DNA of 64,000 nt from Streptomyces composti (lineage in GTDB: Bacteria > Actinomycetota > Actinomycetes > Streptomycetales > Streptomycetaceae). Below are positions 44,964 to 54,325 of the stretch, one piece after another (the stretch's first letter is position 1; every line of letters starts with the position of its first letter). Both the position numbers and the translations under genes were made by a program. A model generated the notes under the pieces. It saw only the letters and a program-made list of their open reading frames with translations, did no database searches and had not been told where the DNA came from. The stretch is from assembly GCF_012034205.1 (NCBI RefSeq), contig NZ_JAATEM010000023.1:1-64000 (forward strand), given 5' to 3'.

Positions 44964-46449
44964 GAGGTACCACGGCCGCGGTCACGGCCCAGGACGCCAG
45001 GATCAGCAGGGCCACCCGCGGCGGCCAGTCGCCGAGGCGCACATAGGGCGTGGTGCCGTGGGCCAGCGGAACCTCGTACACCTGGGTGGTGCTCGCGTCC
45101 GTGCCCAGCCACGGGCCGATGCGCTGCCCGCTCGGCCCGTACACGGCCGAGACACCGGTGAGGGTGGCGTGCACCATGGGGCGGCCGGTCTCCGCGGCCC
45201 GCAGCGCGGCCAGCGAGGCGTGCTGCTCGGGCGCCCAGCTCTGCTGGAACGTCGACGTGGAGGACTGCGCGAGCAGCAGGTCGGCGCCGTCCGCGGCGAG
45301 GCTGCGGCTCATGTCGGGGAAGGCGGTCTCGAAGCACACCATCGGCCCGAACCGCAGCCCGCCGCCCGACTCCATCACCACCTGCCGGGTGCCCCGCATC
45401 CGGTCCTCGCCCGCCGCCTTGCCGACGGAGGTCGCCCAGCCCAGCAGGGAACGGGCCGGGATGTACTCGCCGAACGGGACGAGGCGCATCTTGTCGTAGC
45501 GGTCCCCGGTGAGTCCCCGCGGCCCGACGAGCACCGAACTCTTGTAGATGCCGGGCCGGTCGACCCGCCGCGCGTCCACGTTGACCAGGATCTCCGCGCC
45601 CGTCTCCCGGGACAGCGCGGCCAGGCGGCGCGCCAGGTCTGGGCGGGCGGCCAGGTCGAAGCCGACGCTGCTCTCGCCCCAGACGATCAGGTCCACGTCC
45701 CGGCCGGCCAGCTCACGGGTGAGGCGCTCCTCGCGGGCGAACCGGACCTCGGCGCCCGCCGTGACCACGCCCGGCTGCACCACGGCCACCGACACATGGC
45801 CGTCGGTGCCGGGACGGGGCGACCACACCCACGCGGCGGACACGGCGACCGCGACCAGCGCCAGCCCCGCCACCGCCGGCATCCACGCCCCGCGCCGGGC
45901 CACCAGCACGGCCACGGCCACGTTCACCGCCACGATCAGGAAGCTCGGCAGCCATATCCCGCCCACCGACGCCAGCCGCAGCGCCGGCTCCACCTGCCAC
46001 TGGCCGGCACCCAGCACCCCCCACGGGCCGCCGAGCCCCTGCCAGGACCGCACCAGTTCGATCGCCAGCCAGGCCGAGGGAAGCACGAGCATCGCGGCGG
46101 CCACCGACCGCCCCGGCGGCACGCCGCCGAGGAGCCGGCGCACCAGCCAGCCCCACGGCGCCCACAGCGCGCCCAGCAGCGCTGCGAGGACGAAGGTGAA
46201 GACGTGCAGATTCGGCAGCAGCCAGTGGTGCATCGCCAGCATGAAGCCGAAGCCGCCCCACCAGCCGTCCCGCAGCGCCCGTCGGCCGGTGGGCGCGCCG
46301 CGGCCGAGCAGGATCCACGGCACCAGTGCCACATAGGCGAACCACCACAGACCCGGAGCGGGGAACGCCAGGACGGGCAGGGCGCCCGCGAGCGTGGCGG
46401 CGACCGCACGCCGCCACGGGGAAGCCAGCCACTGGCCGAGCGTCTTCAT
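44887..46449 (-). CDS. lnt: Apolipoprotein N-acyltransferase
   Basis: 520 residues: seven or so transmembrane helices (1-205) and a periplasmic nitrilase-like domain. The catalytic triad is visible as E259 (WGESSVGF), K320 (YDKMRLVPFGEY) and C372 (MVCFETAFPD), with spacing close to E. coli Lnt. It transfers the third acyl chain to lipoproteins. Streptomyces usually has two lnt homologues; which one this is cannot be told. The minus-strand ATG 46449 has AGAGG upstream. The C-terminal tail is cut by overlap with the Gfo/Idh gene. Confidence 0.93.
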   Translation of the reverse strand: MKTLGQWLASPWRRAVAATLAGALPVLAFPAPGLWWFAYVALVPWILLGRGAPTGRRALRDGWWGGFGFMLAMHHWLLPNLHVFTFVLAALLGALWAPWGWLVRRLLGGVPPGRSVAAAMLVLPSAWLAIELVRSWQGLGGPWGVLGAGQWQVEPALRLASVGGIWLPSFLIVAVNVAVAVLVARRGAWMPAVAGLALVAVAVSAAWVWSPRPGTDGHVSVAVVQPGVVTAGAEVRFAREERLTRELAGRDVDLIVWGESSVGFDLAARPDLARRLAALSRETGAEILVNVDARRVDRPGIYKSSVLVGPRGLTGDRYDKMRLVPFGEYIPARSLLGWATSVGKAAGEDRMRGTRQVVMESGGGLRFGPMVCFETAFPDMSRSLAADGADLLLAQSSTSTFQQSWAPEQHASLAALRAAETGRPMVHATLTGVSAVYGPSGQRIGPWLGTDASTTQVYEVPLAHGTTPYVRLGDWPPRVALLILASWAVTAAVVPLRRTAPAPPGPHARTAHGWPARPGR

Positions 46450-46532
46450 AGGCGCCTCTCTACCCCGAGCTGCCTCCAGTGTGCGTCCCGGCGGTGATCC
46501 GCGACAGAGCGCCTCGATCAGCGGGGGTGCGC

Positions 46533-47039
46533 TCAGTCGACCACACCGGCGGCCCGCCGGCCGGGAAGGCTCCGCCACTTCTCCCGCACGACCACCTCGC
46601 TCAGCCGCCAGCCGTCCCGGGTGCGCACCATGCCGAACGCGTACCGGCCGCCGCACACGAAGCCGGGCGCGGCCGGGACGCCGTCGCCGCCCGTGCCGGT
46701 CCCCATCGGGGTGACGTAGTCGGCCTGCACCTGCGCGGTGTCCCCGGTGTCGTGCTCCCAGATCCCGAACCGCACCCGCCGGTTGACGATCAGATGCTGG
46801 CGCAGCGGAAACGCCGCGAGGCTCTCCGCCAGCCAGGCGGCCACCGCACCGGCGTCGCCCTCCACACCGCCGGCCGAGCGGTAGTCCGCCCGCCCGCTCT
46901 CGGTGAACAGTCCTCGGTAGGCCGCCCAGTCCCCGTCGTCCACGGCCACCGCGTACTCGGTCACCAGCTCGTCCACGGCCAGCCGGTCCCTCACGGTCGC
47001 GAGCTCCACACGCTGCGTCATCGGCACAGTGTTGGCCAT
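46533..47039 (-). CDS. SnoaL/NTF2-like domain protein
   Basis: 168 residues with a nuclear-transport-factor-2-like cone fold: LATVRDRLAVDELVTEYAVA, DDGDWAAYRGLFTESGRADY, RRVRFGIWEHDTGDTAQVQA. Members are isomerases, dehydratases or small-molecule binders; the catalytic residues cannot be assigned. Minus-strand ATG 47039; it starts a single-gene unit. Confidence 0.85.
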   Translation of the reverse strand: MANTVPMTQRVELATVRDRLAVDELVTEYAVAVDDGDWAAYRGLFTESGRADYRSAGGVEGDAGAVAAWLAESLAAFPLRQHLIVNRRVRFGIWEHDTGDTAQVQADYVTPMGTGTGGDGVPAAPGFVCGGRYAFGMVRTRDGWRLSEVVVREKWRSLPGRRAAGVVD

Positions 47040-47108
47040 CCCGGGCCCGGAGCCAAGAGGGCTGCGTCCCCGGGTTCGAGGGGCACGCCGCCCGCACAGG
47101 TCGCTCCG

Positions 47109-47798
47109 TCACCGTCCGGCGGCGCTGTCGCCGGTCGTCCGGGGTGAGCCGGCACGACCGCCGGCGGCCGGGACGTGAGGAACGGCGGAGGCGGGGTCCA
47201 CGCCCGAGAAGGCCAGACCGATCACGAATCCGGCCGCCTCCTCCAGCTGGCGGGCGCGGCTCAGCGGTCCCAGGACCGCCGGCACTCCACCGACGTCGCG
47301 GACCAGCTCGCCGACGACGCTCAGTGCCGCCGGGTCGTCGCCGCACATGGCCACCGTCACGCGGGGCTTCTCACCGCGCGGGTACGTCCACTGCTCGGCA
47401 GGGAAGAGGTGGAACGCCTTCACGACCCGGGCTCCCGGAGCGAGCCGGGCGATCCGGCCTGCCGCCGATTCGCCCTGGCCGGTGAGCAGCGTGCCCGCGC
47501 CGTGCGCGACGGCGTTCGTGGGATCGATCAGCGTCACCCCGTCGAGCGTGCCGTCGGGCGCGCCGACCGAATCCAGCATCTCCGCCACGCCGTTCCAGGT
47601 CACGGCCAGGAGTACCGCGTCCCGCCCGGTGATCGCCTCGCGGGGCGGGACGGCGAGCACTTCGCGACCCAACCGCCCGGCGAGTTTCTCCGCCCTGCTG
47701 CGCGACCGTCCGCCGATCGCCACGTCGTGCCCGGCGCGTACCCAGCCCTCACCCAGGGCCGCCGCCATCGTTCCCGTGCCCAGAATCCCTATGCGCAT
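47109..47798 (-). CDS. NAD(P)-binding F420-type reductase (NpdG-like)
   Basis: 229 residues with the Rossmann motif MRIGILGTGTMAAALGEGW, an arginine-rich NADP pocket (GGRSRSRAEKLAG) and AVLLAVTWNGVAEML. The pattern is of F420:NADPH oxidoreductase-like and pyrroline-5-carboxylate reductase-like proteins; the true substrate is uncertain. It is divergent from an HxlR gene across a perfect 20-bp palindrome. Minus-strand ATG 47798. Confidence 0.85.
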   Translation of the reverse strand: MRIGILGTGTMAAALGEGWVRAGHDVAIGGRSRSRAEKLAGRLGREVLAVPPREAITGRDAVLLAVTWNGVAEMLDSVGAPDGTLDGVTLIDPTNAVAHGAGTLLTGQGESAAGRIARLAPGARVVKAFHLFPAEQWTYPRGEKPRVTVAMCGDDPAALSVVGELVRDVGGVPAVLGPLSRARQLEEAAGFVIGLAFSGVDPASAVPHVPAAGGRAGSPRTTGDSAAGR

Positions 47799-47852
47799 CT
47801 GCCGGTGTCCTCTCCGTAGGGGCAGGTTGCGCAGTCACGGTAGAGAGGGCGA

Positions 47853-47872
47853 CGCGCACCGATCGGTGCGCG
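47853..47872. promoter_or_regulatory. 20-bp perfect palindrome, HxlR operator candidate
   Basis: CGCGCACCGATCGGTGCGCG is a perfect 20-bp palindrome between the divergent reductase and HxlR genes, suited to bind a dimeric regulator. Confidence 0.78.
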
Positions 47873-47898
47873 ACCGCGGCGCGATGATGGGGGGCGAG

Positions 47899-48288
47899 AT
47901 GACTCACGACGCCCACTGCTACGAGCTCGTCGCCGACTGCCGTCTGCGAGCCGCCACCGATCTCTTCGCCCACATGTGGGATCCGGTCGTCCTGGCGGCC
48001 CTGCGCACCGGACCACGGCGGCGCCGCGAACTGCGCGCGGCGATCGGCGGCATCAGCGACAAGGTGCTCACCGACGCCCTGCGCCGTCTGCTGGCGAACG
48101 GACTGATCGAACGACATGCGCGCGCGGACAGGCCGCCACGCGTCGACTACGCCCTGACCGGCCTGGGGCAGAGCCTGGTGGAGGGACCGATGGCGGCGCT
48201 CGGGCGATGGGCGGCCGAGCACGGTGAGGACCTTCTCGAGGCCCAGGAGAAGGCGGCGCGCGGGGAGGGGCCCGGCACGGGCGCGTGA
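47899..48288 (+). CDS. HxlR family transcriptional regulator
   Basis: 129 residues of the HxlR/DUF24 winged helix: WDPVVLAALRTGPRRRRELR, GGISDKVLTDALRRLLANGL, RVDYALTGLGQSL. Cysteines near the N-terminus (C7, C14) could be redox sensors, as in HypR-type relatives, but their role is not shown. ATG 47899 has GGGGGG upstream; ATG 47884 or 47887 are alternatives. It is divergent from the reductase. Confidence 0.88.
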   Translation: MTHDAHCYELVADCRLRAATDLFAHMWDPVVLAALRTGPRRRRELRAAIGGISDKVLTDALRRLLANGLIERHARADRPPRVDYALTGLGQSLVEGPMAALGRWAAEHGEDLLEAQEKAARGEGPGTGA

Positions 48289-48402
48289 CAGCGTGCGAAG
48301 CTACGTGCCGGGACCCCGGCTCCGGGCGAGCGGCCCCGAAGCGACGAGGTGCCCGGTCATCTGCGAGCCTGAGATGACGTGCCGCGTCGCCTGGAGGAAG
48401 TC

Positions 48403-49143
48403 ATGAAGCGTCTTGTCACCGTGGTCACCGGGGGGAGCCGGGGGATCGGGGCCGCCATCTGCAAGCGGCTCGCGGCCGAGGGGCACGACGTGGTCGTCGG
48501 GTACGTCCGGGACCCGGACGCGGCACAGAAGGTGGTGGTCGAGGCGCGGGCGGCCGGGGTGCGGGCGGTCGCGGTCCAGGGCGACACCTCGGTCGAGGCG
48601 GATGTGGACCGGCTGTTCGACGAGGCCGAGAGCAAGCTGGGGCCGGTGACGGGGCTGGTGAACAACGCCGCGGTGACCGGGCCGCTGGGCCGGCTCGCCG
48701 ACGTCGACACCGGCACGCTGCGCCGGGTCGTGGACGTCAACCTGGTCGGGGCGCTGCTGTGTGCACGGCGGGCCGCCCAGCTGATGACGCCCAGGGGCGC
48801 GGGCGTGATCGTCAACATCTCCTCCGGGGCCGCCACCATCGGCAGCCCGGGTGAGTACGTGCACTACGCGGCGACCAAGGCGGCCGTGGACGCGCTCACG
48901 GTGGGGCTGGCCAAGGAGCTGGGGCCGGACGGGATCCGCGTCAACGCGGTCGCGCCGGGCGTCATCGACACCGAGATGCACGCCGCGATGGGCGCACCGG
49001 ACCGGGCGCGGACGATGGGCGCCACGGTGCCGCTGCGCCGCGCGGGGCGGGCCGACGAGATCGCCGCCGCGGTCGCCTGGCTGCTGTCACCGGAGGCCTC
49101 GTACACCACGGGGGCGGTGCTGCGGGTGGCCGGCGGACGATGA
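48403..49143 (+). CDS. SDR family oxidoreductase
   Basis: 246 residues: TGGSRGIG cofactor motif, NNAAV, catalytic Ser in NISSGAATIG, and YAATKAA. It ends GAVLRVAGGR, slightly short of the usual DGG. ATG 48403 has GGAGGA upstream. Monocistronic; no clue to the substrate. Confidence 0.92.
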   Translation: MKRLVTVVTGGSRGIGAAICKRLAAEGHDVVVGYVRDPDAAQKVVVEARAAGVRAVAVQGDTSVEADVDRLFDEAESKLGPVTGLVNNAAVTGPLGRLADVDTGTLRRVVDVNLVGALLCARRAAQLMTPRGAGVIVNISSGAATIGSPGEYVHYAATKAAVDALTVGLAKELGPDGIRVNAVAPGVIDTEMHAAMGAPDRARTMGATVPLRRAGRADEIAAAVAWLLSPEASYTTGAVLRVAGGR

Positions 49144-49163
49144 GCGCCCGGCCGCGCGGGCGG

Positions 49164-49343
49164 TCAGGCGACCTCGACGACCCGGTTGCGGATCGCCGCC
49201 GCCCACTCGATCACCAGGTGCTCGTACTCCGCCCGCTCCTGCGGGGACAGCGAGCCGCCCGCCCGCAGCCACAGCGCGCGTATCTGCTCGTTGACCTCGG
49301 CAGCGGGCCGCACGGAACCAGGGGTCGTTAATTCGGGGGACAT
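49164..49343 (-). CDS. Small conserved-looking protein
   Basis: 59 residues (MSPELTTPGSVRPAAEVNEQ then RAEYEHLVIEWAAAIRNRVV), predicted helical and Streptomyces-like in codon use. The minus-strand ATG 49343 lies 7 nt after TAGGCT, so leaderless expression is likely. No function recognised. Confidence 0.72.
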   Translation of the reverse strand: MSPELTTPGSVRPAAEVNEQIRALWLRAGGSLSPQERAEYEHLVIEWAAAIRNRVVEVA

Positions 49344-49410
49344 GCGGACCAGCCTAGGGCCAGGCACTGACACTGCGCTACCGGACGGTCACCGGCCCGT
49401 AAACGTCCGG

Positions 49411-50286
49411 TCAGTGCGCCGGTTCGCCCGCGTCGGGGCTCAGCGCACCCGTGCCGACCAGCACGAGGATGACGATTCCCAGGGCGATGCGGTACCAGAC
49501 GAAGGGCATGAAGCTCTTCGTGGCGATGAACTTCATGAACCAGGCGATCACCAGGTACCCGGTGCCGAAGGCGATCACCGTGGCGAACACGGTGGGACCC
49601 CAGGAGACATGGCCGTTCCCGGCCGCGTCCTTCAGTTCGAACAGGCCGGAGGCCAGCACCGCCGGGATCGCCAGCAGGAACGAGTAGCGGGCCGCGGCCT
49701 CGCGCCGGTAGCCCATGAACAGCCCGCCGCTGATGGTGGCGCCCGAGCGTGAGACGCCGGGGACCAGCGCCATGGCCTGGCAGACGCCGTAGATCAGACC
49801 GTCCCTGACGGTCAGGTCGGTCAGCTCCTTGCGCTGCTTGGCCGCGCGGTGCCGGCCCCCGTTCTCGTCCCGCGCCGCCAGCCGGTCGGCGACACCGAGG
49901 ACGACGCCCATGCCGATCAGCATGGCGGCGGTGAGCCGCAGATCGCGGAACGGGCCCTCGATCTGGTCCTTGAGCGTCACGCCCAGCACGCCGATGGGGA
50001 TGGAGCCGACGATGACCAGCCAGCCCATTCTCGCGTCGTCGTCCCGCCGCATCTGCTGGTCCGTCAGCGACCGCGTCCAGGCGGACAGGATGCGCCCGAT
50101 GTCCTTGCGGAAGTAGATCAGCACCGCCGTCTCCGTGCCGATCTGGGTGATCGCGGTGAAGGCGGCGCCGGGGTCCTCCCAGCCCGAGAAGGCGGCGGTC
50201 AGCCGCAGATGCGCGCTGGAGGAGATGGGGAGGAACTCGGTCAGCCCCTGGACGAGTCCGAGGATGAGGGATTCAAACCAAGACAT
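49411..50286 (-). CDS. uppP: Undecaprenyl-diphosphatase
   Basis: 291 residues, about eight transmembrane helices. The BacA/UppP signatures are GLTEFLPISSSAHL (E17, H26) and VPGVSRSG, which form the active site. It recycles the lipid carrier for peptidoglycan synthesis and can confer bacitracin tolerance. The minus-strand ATG 50286 has no Shine-Dalgarno sequence. Streptomyces genomes usually hold several paralogues. Confidence 0.96.
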   Translation of the reverse strand: MSWFESLILGLVQGLTEFLPISSSAHLRLTAAFSGWEDPGAAFTAITQIGTETAVLIYFRKDIGRILSAWTRSLTDQQMRRDDDARMGWLVIVGSIPIGVLGVTLKDQIEGPFRDLRLTAAMLIGMGVVLGVADRLAARDENGGRHRAAKQRKELTDLTVRDGLIYGVCQAMALVPGVSRSGATISGGLFMGYRREAAARYSFLLAIPAVLASGLFELKDAAGNGHVSWGPTVFATVIAFGTGYLVIAWFMKFIATKSFMPFVWYRIALGIVILVLVGTGALSPDAGEPAH

Positions 50287-50533
50287 GAGGTAGCGGAGTC
50301 CAAGTGCCGGTCGTGGAACGGGCGACGGGCACACCGGACTGCCGCTCGCGCGGTGACTGATGATCGGGCGTGCCGGGGGCAGCGTAGCGCCCCGAGGTGA
50401 ACAACCCCGGTACGGCGGCCCGGGCGGCGTCGTCCGGCGGGTGCCGGCGACGTGAACGGCGGGTGAACGGGGGACCGGGGCGCGCGGATGAAGGGCAGGC
50501 CGGGCGGGCGGGCCCGGGCCGGGGCCCCGTGGT

Positions 50534-51004
50534 TCAGGCCGCCGTCGGGCCGCTCACCGTCCAGCCGGGTGCCTGCGGACGGGGCGTCAGATCCTCGTGG
50601 CGCACCGGCTCGCCGCAGGCCCGGCAGGTGACGACCGGGACCAGATCCTCGCCGCAGCTGTGCTCGAGCACCATCGGCCGGTCGCCGTCCGGCCGCAGAT
50701 GGCGGTTGCCCCAGTCCATCAGCGTCATCAGCACCGGCTCCAGCTCGATACCCGCCGCGGTGGGCCGGTACTCGAAGCGCTGCGGGCGCTCGCTGTAGAG
50801 CCGTTTGGTCAGGATCCCGGCCTCCACCAGCCGCTTCAGGCGCGTGGCCAGGATGTCGCGCGGCGCACCGATGTTGCGCGCGAGCTGATCGAACCGCCCG
50901 TTGCCGAGGCACACCTCGCGCAGCACGAGCAGGGAGTACTTCTCGCCGACCAGGGCGAGCGCGTCGGCGATCGAGCAGGGGCGCGGTTCCTTGGAGGCGG
51001 CCAT
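50534..51004 (-). CDS. HxlR-type winged-helix regulator with C-terminal extension
   Basis: 156 residues: an HxlR winged helix (GEKYSLLVLREVCLGNGRFD, NIGAPRDILATRLKRLVEAG) plus a ~60-residue tail carrying a CxxC motif (VTCRACGEPV), a possible zinc knuckle. It is divergent from the thiolase, and the shared palindrome overlaps the thiolase -35. The minus-strand ATG 51004 lies 7 nt after TAGACT and is probably leaderless. Confidence 0.9.
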   Translation of the reverse strand: MAASKEPRPCSIADALALVGEKYSLLVLREVCLGNGRFDQLARNIGAPRDILATRLKRLVEAGILTKRLYSERPQRFEYRPTAAGIELEPVLMTLMDWGNRHLRPDGDRPMVLEHSCGEDLVPVVTCRACGEPVRHEDLTPRPQAPGWTVSGPTAA

Positions 51005-51022
51005 GGCAGCAAGTCTAGGTGA

Positions 51023-51054
51023 GGGTTGGATTTTCCAACCCACCCGGTTATGGT
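51023..51054 (+). promoter_or_regulatory. Operator overlapping the thiolase promoter
   Basis: Perfect inverted repeat GGGTTGGA-TTT-TCCAACCC (51023-51041) covers a -35 TTGGAT (51026-51031); the -10 TATGGT (51049-51054) follows at 17 bp. Binding would block the thiolase promoter and lies upstream of the divergent HxlR gene. Confidence 0.8.
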
Positions 51055-51145
51055 GGATCCAGATTTCCTACTCACTGGTAATCGCCGGATCGCCACATGC
51101 CGGATCGCCGCGGTCACCGCCCGGACGGCCAAGGAGGCCCGCACC

Positions 51146-52315
<1,170 letters not shown>

Positions 52316-52378
52316 CGAGCGGACCCCGGACGGCCGGCCGGTGAGCCCGCACGGCCGACCGGTCCGGGACACCCGTCC

Positions 52379-53179
52379 TCAGTGACCGCGCAGCCGGTGC
52401 CGCTTGCGCCAGGCCACCACGGCACCGGCCATGGCCGGCACGGCGATGCAGGCCAGCGCGATCAGAAAAGCGGGCGAGGTCGGCGCCGAGGCGCGGGCGC
52501 CGGCGACGACATAGGCGGCGGTGTTCGGGATCGAGCCGAGCGCCGTCGCCAGCAGAAAGGGCGTCAGGCCCATCCGGGAGACCGAGGCGCAGTAGTTGGC
52601 CGCCGCGAAGGGGACGCCCGGAAACAGCCGGGTGGCCAGCATCGACCGGAAGCCGTGCCGGCTGAACTGATGGTCCGCCGCCGTCATCAGCCGCCCGCGC
52701 AGCAGCGGGCGCAGCGCGTCCTGGCCGAGCGCCCGCCCCAGACAGAAGGCGATCCCCGCGCCGAGCACGGTGCCCGCCAGCGCCGCACCCAGTCCCAGCT
52801 GGGTGCCGAACAGGGCGCCGGCCCCCAGGTTCAGCAGCGGGCGCGGCACGAACGCCACCGTGCAGGCGCCGTAGGCCACTGCGTAGGCCACCACGGCCGC
52901 CGCTCCGGACAGATGCGGCGGCCAGCCGTTGGTCAGCAGTCTCTGCGGCTCGAAGACCAGCACCGTCGCCGCGGCGGAGGCCAGCAGCACGACCAGCAGG
53001 GCCAGCCGTGACCAGGGCGAGAACAGAGCTCTGCCGCAGCGCGCGGCGAAGGGCGCAGGAGGAGGCGCGGCGAGCGTGCCCTCGGGGACGGCGAGCTGCG
53101 CCGCCGTGGTCGCTGTCGTGGCCGCGGCCCGGGGAGAGGCCGTGGCGGTGCCGCCAGAGCGGGTGGTGGCATCGAGCAT
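52379..53179 (-). CDS. TVP38/TMEM64 (VTT domain) membrane protein
   Basis: 266 residues: an N-terminal Ala/Thr-rich tail, then about five hydrophobic segments with the VTT/DedA-like core (FVPRPLLNLGAGALFG, HGFRSMLATRLFPGVPFAAANY, GSIPNTAAYVVAGA). The family shares the DedA fold and is implicated in lipid or ion movement. The minus-strand ATG 53179 lies 6 nt after TAGTGT, suggesting a leaderless mRNA. Divergent from the AlkD-like gene. Confidence 0.9.
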   Translation of the reverse strand: MLDATTRSGGTATASPRAAATTATTAAQLAVPEGTLAAPPPAPFAARCGRALFSPWSRLALLVVLLASAAATVLVFEPQRLLTNGWPPHLSGAAAVVAYAVAYGACTVAFVPRPLLNLGAGALFGTQLGLGAALAGTVLGAGIAFCLGRALGQDALRPLLRGRLMTAADHQFSRHGFRSMLATRLFPGVPFAAANYCASVSRMGLTPFLLATALGSIPNTAAYVVAGARASAPTSPAFLIALACIAVPAMAGAVVAWRKRHRLRGH

Positions 53180-53192
53180 CCGGTGACACTAA

Positions 53193-53221
53193 CCGACATA
53201 TGTCTGTGATCGCCGTAGTCT
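53193..53221 (+). promoter_or_regulatory. Leaderless promoter of the DNA alkylation repair gene
   Basis: CCGACA (53193-53198), 17-bp spacer, TAGTCT (53216-53221), 7 nt before ATG 53229. Confidence 0.6.
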
Positions 53222-53228
53222 GCGTCTC

Positions 53229-53951
53229 ATGGGTGTCACAGGGAAGCGCACGCCGCGCATTCCGGCCAGCCCGCTCGCGGACACCGTGCTGGAGCGGCTC
53301 ACCGCCGCCTACGTGCCGGCCGCCGACCCGGAGCGGGCGGTGGCGATGCGGGCCTACATGAAGGACGTCTCACCCTTCCTGGGGCTGAGCTCACCGGTCC
53401 GCCGAGCCCTGGACCGGACCGTGGTGCGGGGGCTGCCCCGGCCCGACGAGACCGACTGCACCGCGATCGCCCTGCGCTGCTGGGAGCTGCCCGAGCGGGA
53501 GTACCGGTACTTCGCGGTGGACTGGCTGCGCCGCCAGGTGCGCCACTGCTCCTCCGGGTTCCTGCCCGTCGTACGGCATCTGATCACCACCGACCCCTGG
53601 TGGGACACCGTCGACCTGCTCGCCGCCCATGTCGTCGGCGCGCTGGTCGCCGCCGACGCCGGGCTCAAGGACGTCATGGACGAGTGGGCGGGTGACGACG
53701 ACCTGTGGCTCGCTCGCACCGCCCTGCTCCACCAGCTGCGCTACAAGGAGCGCACCGACACCGAACGGCTCTTCGGCTACTGCCTGCGCCAGGCCGGCCA
53801 CCCCGACTTCTTCATCCGCAAGGCCGTCGGCTGGTGTCTGCGCGAGTACGCCAAGACCGACCCGGACGCGGTGCGCGCCTTCGTCACGGAGCACCGGGAC
53901 CGGCTCGCGCCGCTGTCGGTGCGGGAGGCACTCAAGAACATCGGCGCCTGA
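53229..53951 (+). CDS. DNA alkylation repair protein (AlkD-like)
   Basis: 240 residues made of HEAT-like helical repeats. MRAYMKDVSPFLGLSSPVRR and WELPEREYRYFAVDWLR match AlkC/AlkD glycosylases, and TTDPWWDTVDLLAAHVVGAL holds the conserved Trp-Asp of the active site. The protein should excise 3- or 7-alkylpurines. ATG 53229 appears leaderless. A small imperfect duplication of its 3' end lies just downstream. Confidence 0.93.
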   Translation: MGVTGKRTPRIPASPLADTVLERLTAAYVPAADPERAVAMRAYMKDVSPFLGLSSPVRRALDRTVVRGLPRPDETDCTAIALRCWELPEREYRYFAVDWLRRQVRHCSSGFLPVVRHLITTDPWWDTVDLLAAHVVGALVAADAGLKDVMDEWAGDDDLWLARTALLHQLRYKERTDTERLFGYCLRQAGHPDFFIRKAVGWCLREYAKTDPDAVRAFVTEHRDRLAPLSVREALKNIGA

Positions 53952-54030
53952 GCGGACCGTCGGGCGCCTGAGACCATCGGGCGTATGAGCGGACCACCGG
54001 GCGCCTGAGAAGAACATCGGGGCGCCCGAC
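53949..54030. repeat. Imperfect ~37-bp duplication after the AlkD-like gene
   Basis: TGAGCGGACC...CGGGCGCCTGAGA recurs with a 37-bp period (53949 and 53986), and the gene's last codons (AAGAACATCGGCGCCTGA) recur at about 54011 as AAGAACATCGGGGCGCC. It looks like a local duplication of the gene end. Confidence 0.7.
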
Positions 54031-54111
54031 CGGTCGTCAGCCGCCGTCCGGACGCCCGGACATCACCGCCGGACGCCCATAAATCGTTCGACCGGAGGTC
54101 ACGCGTCGGCG

Positions 54112-54225
54112 ATGATCGTCGTCATGTTCCGGTACGCCTTCCACCTCGCCGCATCCGCCGCCGCGGATGCCCCGAAGGCTGCCGTTCGCTGCTTCCTCAC
54201 CGCCGTCGACGGCGCCCGAGGCTGA
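54112..54225 (+). CDS. Candidate 37-residue upstream ORF of tuf3
   Basis: ATG 54112 to TGA 54223-54225 encodes MIVVMFRYAFHLAASAAADA plus 17 further residues ending GARG. 32 of 37 codons end in G or C, so coding is plausible. The Shine-Dalgarno candidate GGAGGT (54094-54099) is 12 nt away, longer than ideal. The stop codon forms the 5' edge of the first stem of the structured tuf3 leader, which suggests a regulatory peptide. Confidence 0.45.
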   Translation: MIVVMFRYAFHLAASAAADAPKAAVRCFLTAVDGARG

Positions 54226-54287
54226 CCCTCCCCGGATCGTTCCGGCGGACCCCGCATGGGGAGGGTCGGCGAGTGACCGGGGTCCGC
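54224..54287 (+). promoter_or_regulatory. Pseudoknot-like structured leader of tuf3
   Basis: Stem A: GACCCTCCCC (54224-54233) with GGGGAGGGTC (54258-54267), 10 perfect pairs. Stem B: GCGGACCCC (54245-54253) with GGGGTCCGC (54279-54287), 9 perfect pairs. The stems interleave (A, B, A', B'), giving either an H-type pseudoknot or two mutually restraining hairpins. It ends 38 nt before the tuf3 start codon. Confidence 0.6.
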
Positions 54288-54325
54288 TTCCCTTTCACCA
54301 CGTCACGAGGCTTCGAGGTACCGCC

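Noticed and set aside
44872..46497. 541-codon plus-strand frame opposite lnt
   Set aside because: Shadow of lnt; Gln/His/Arg-rich and without motifs.
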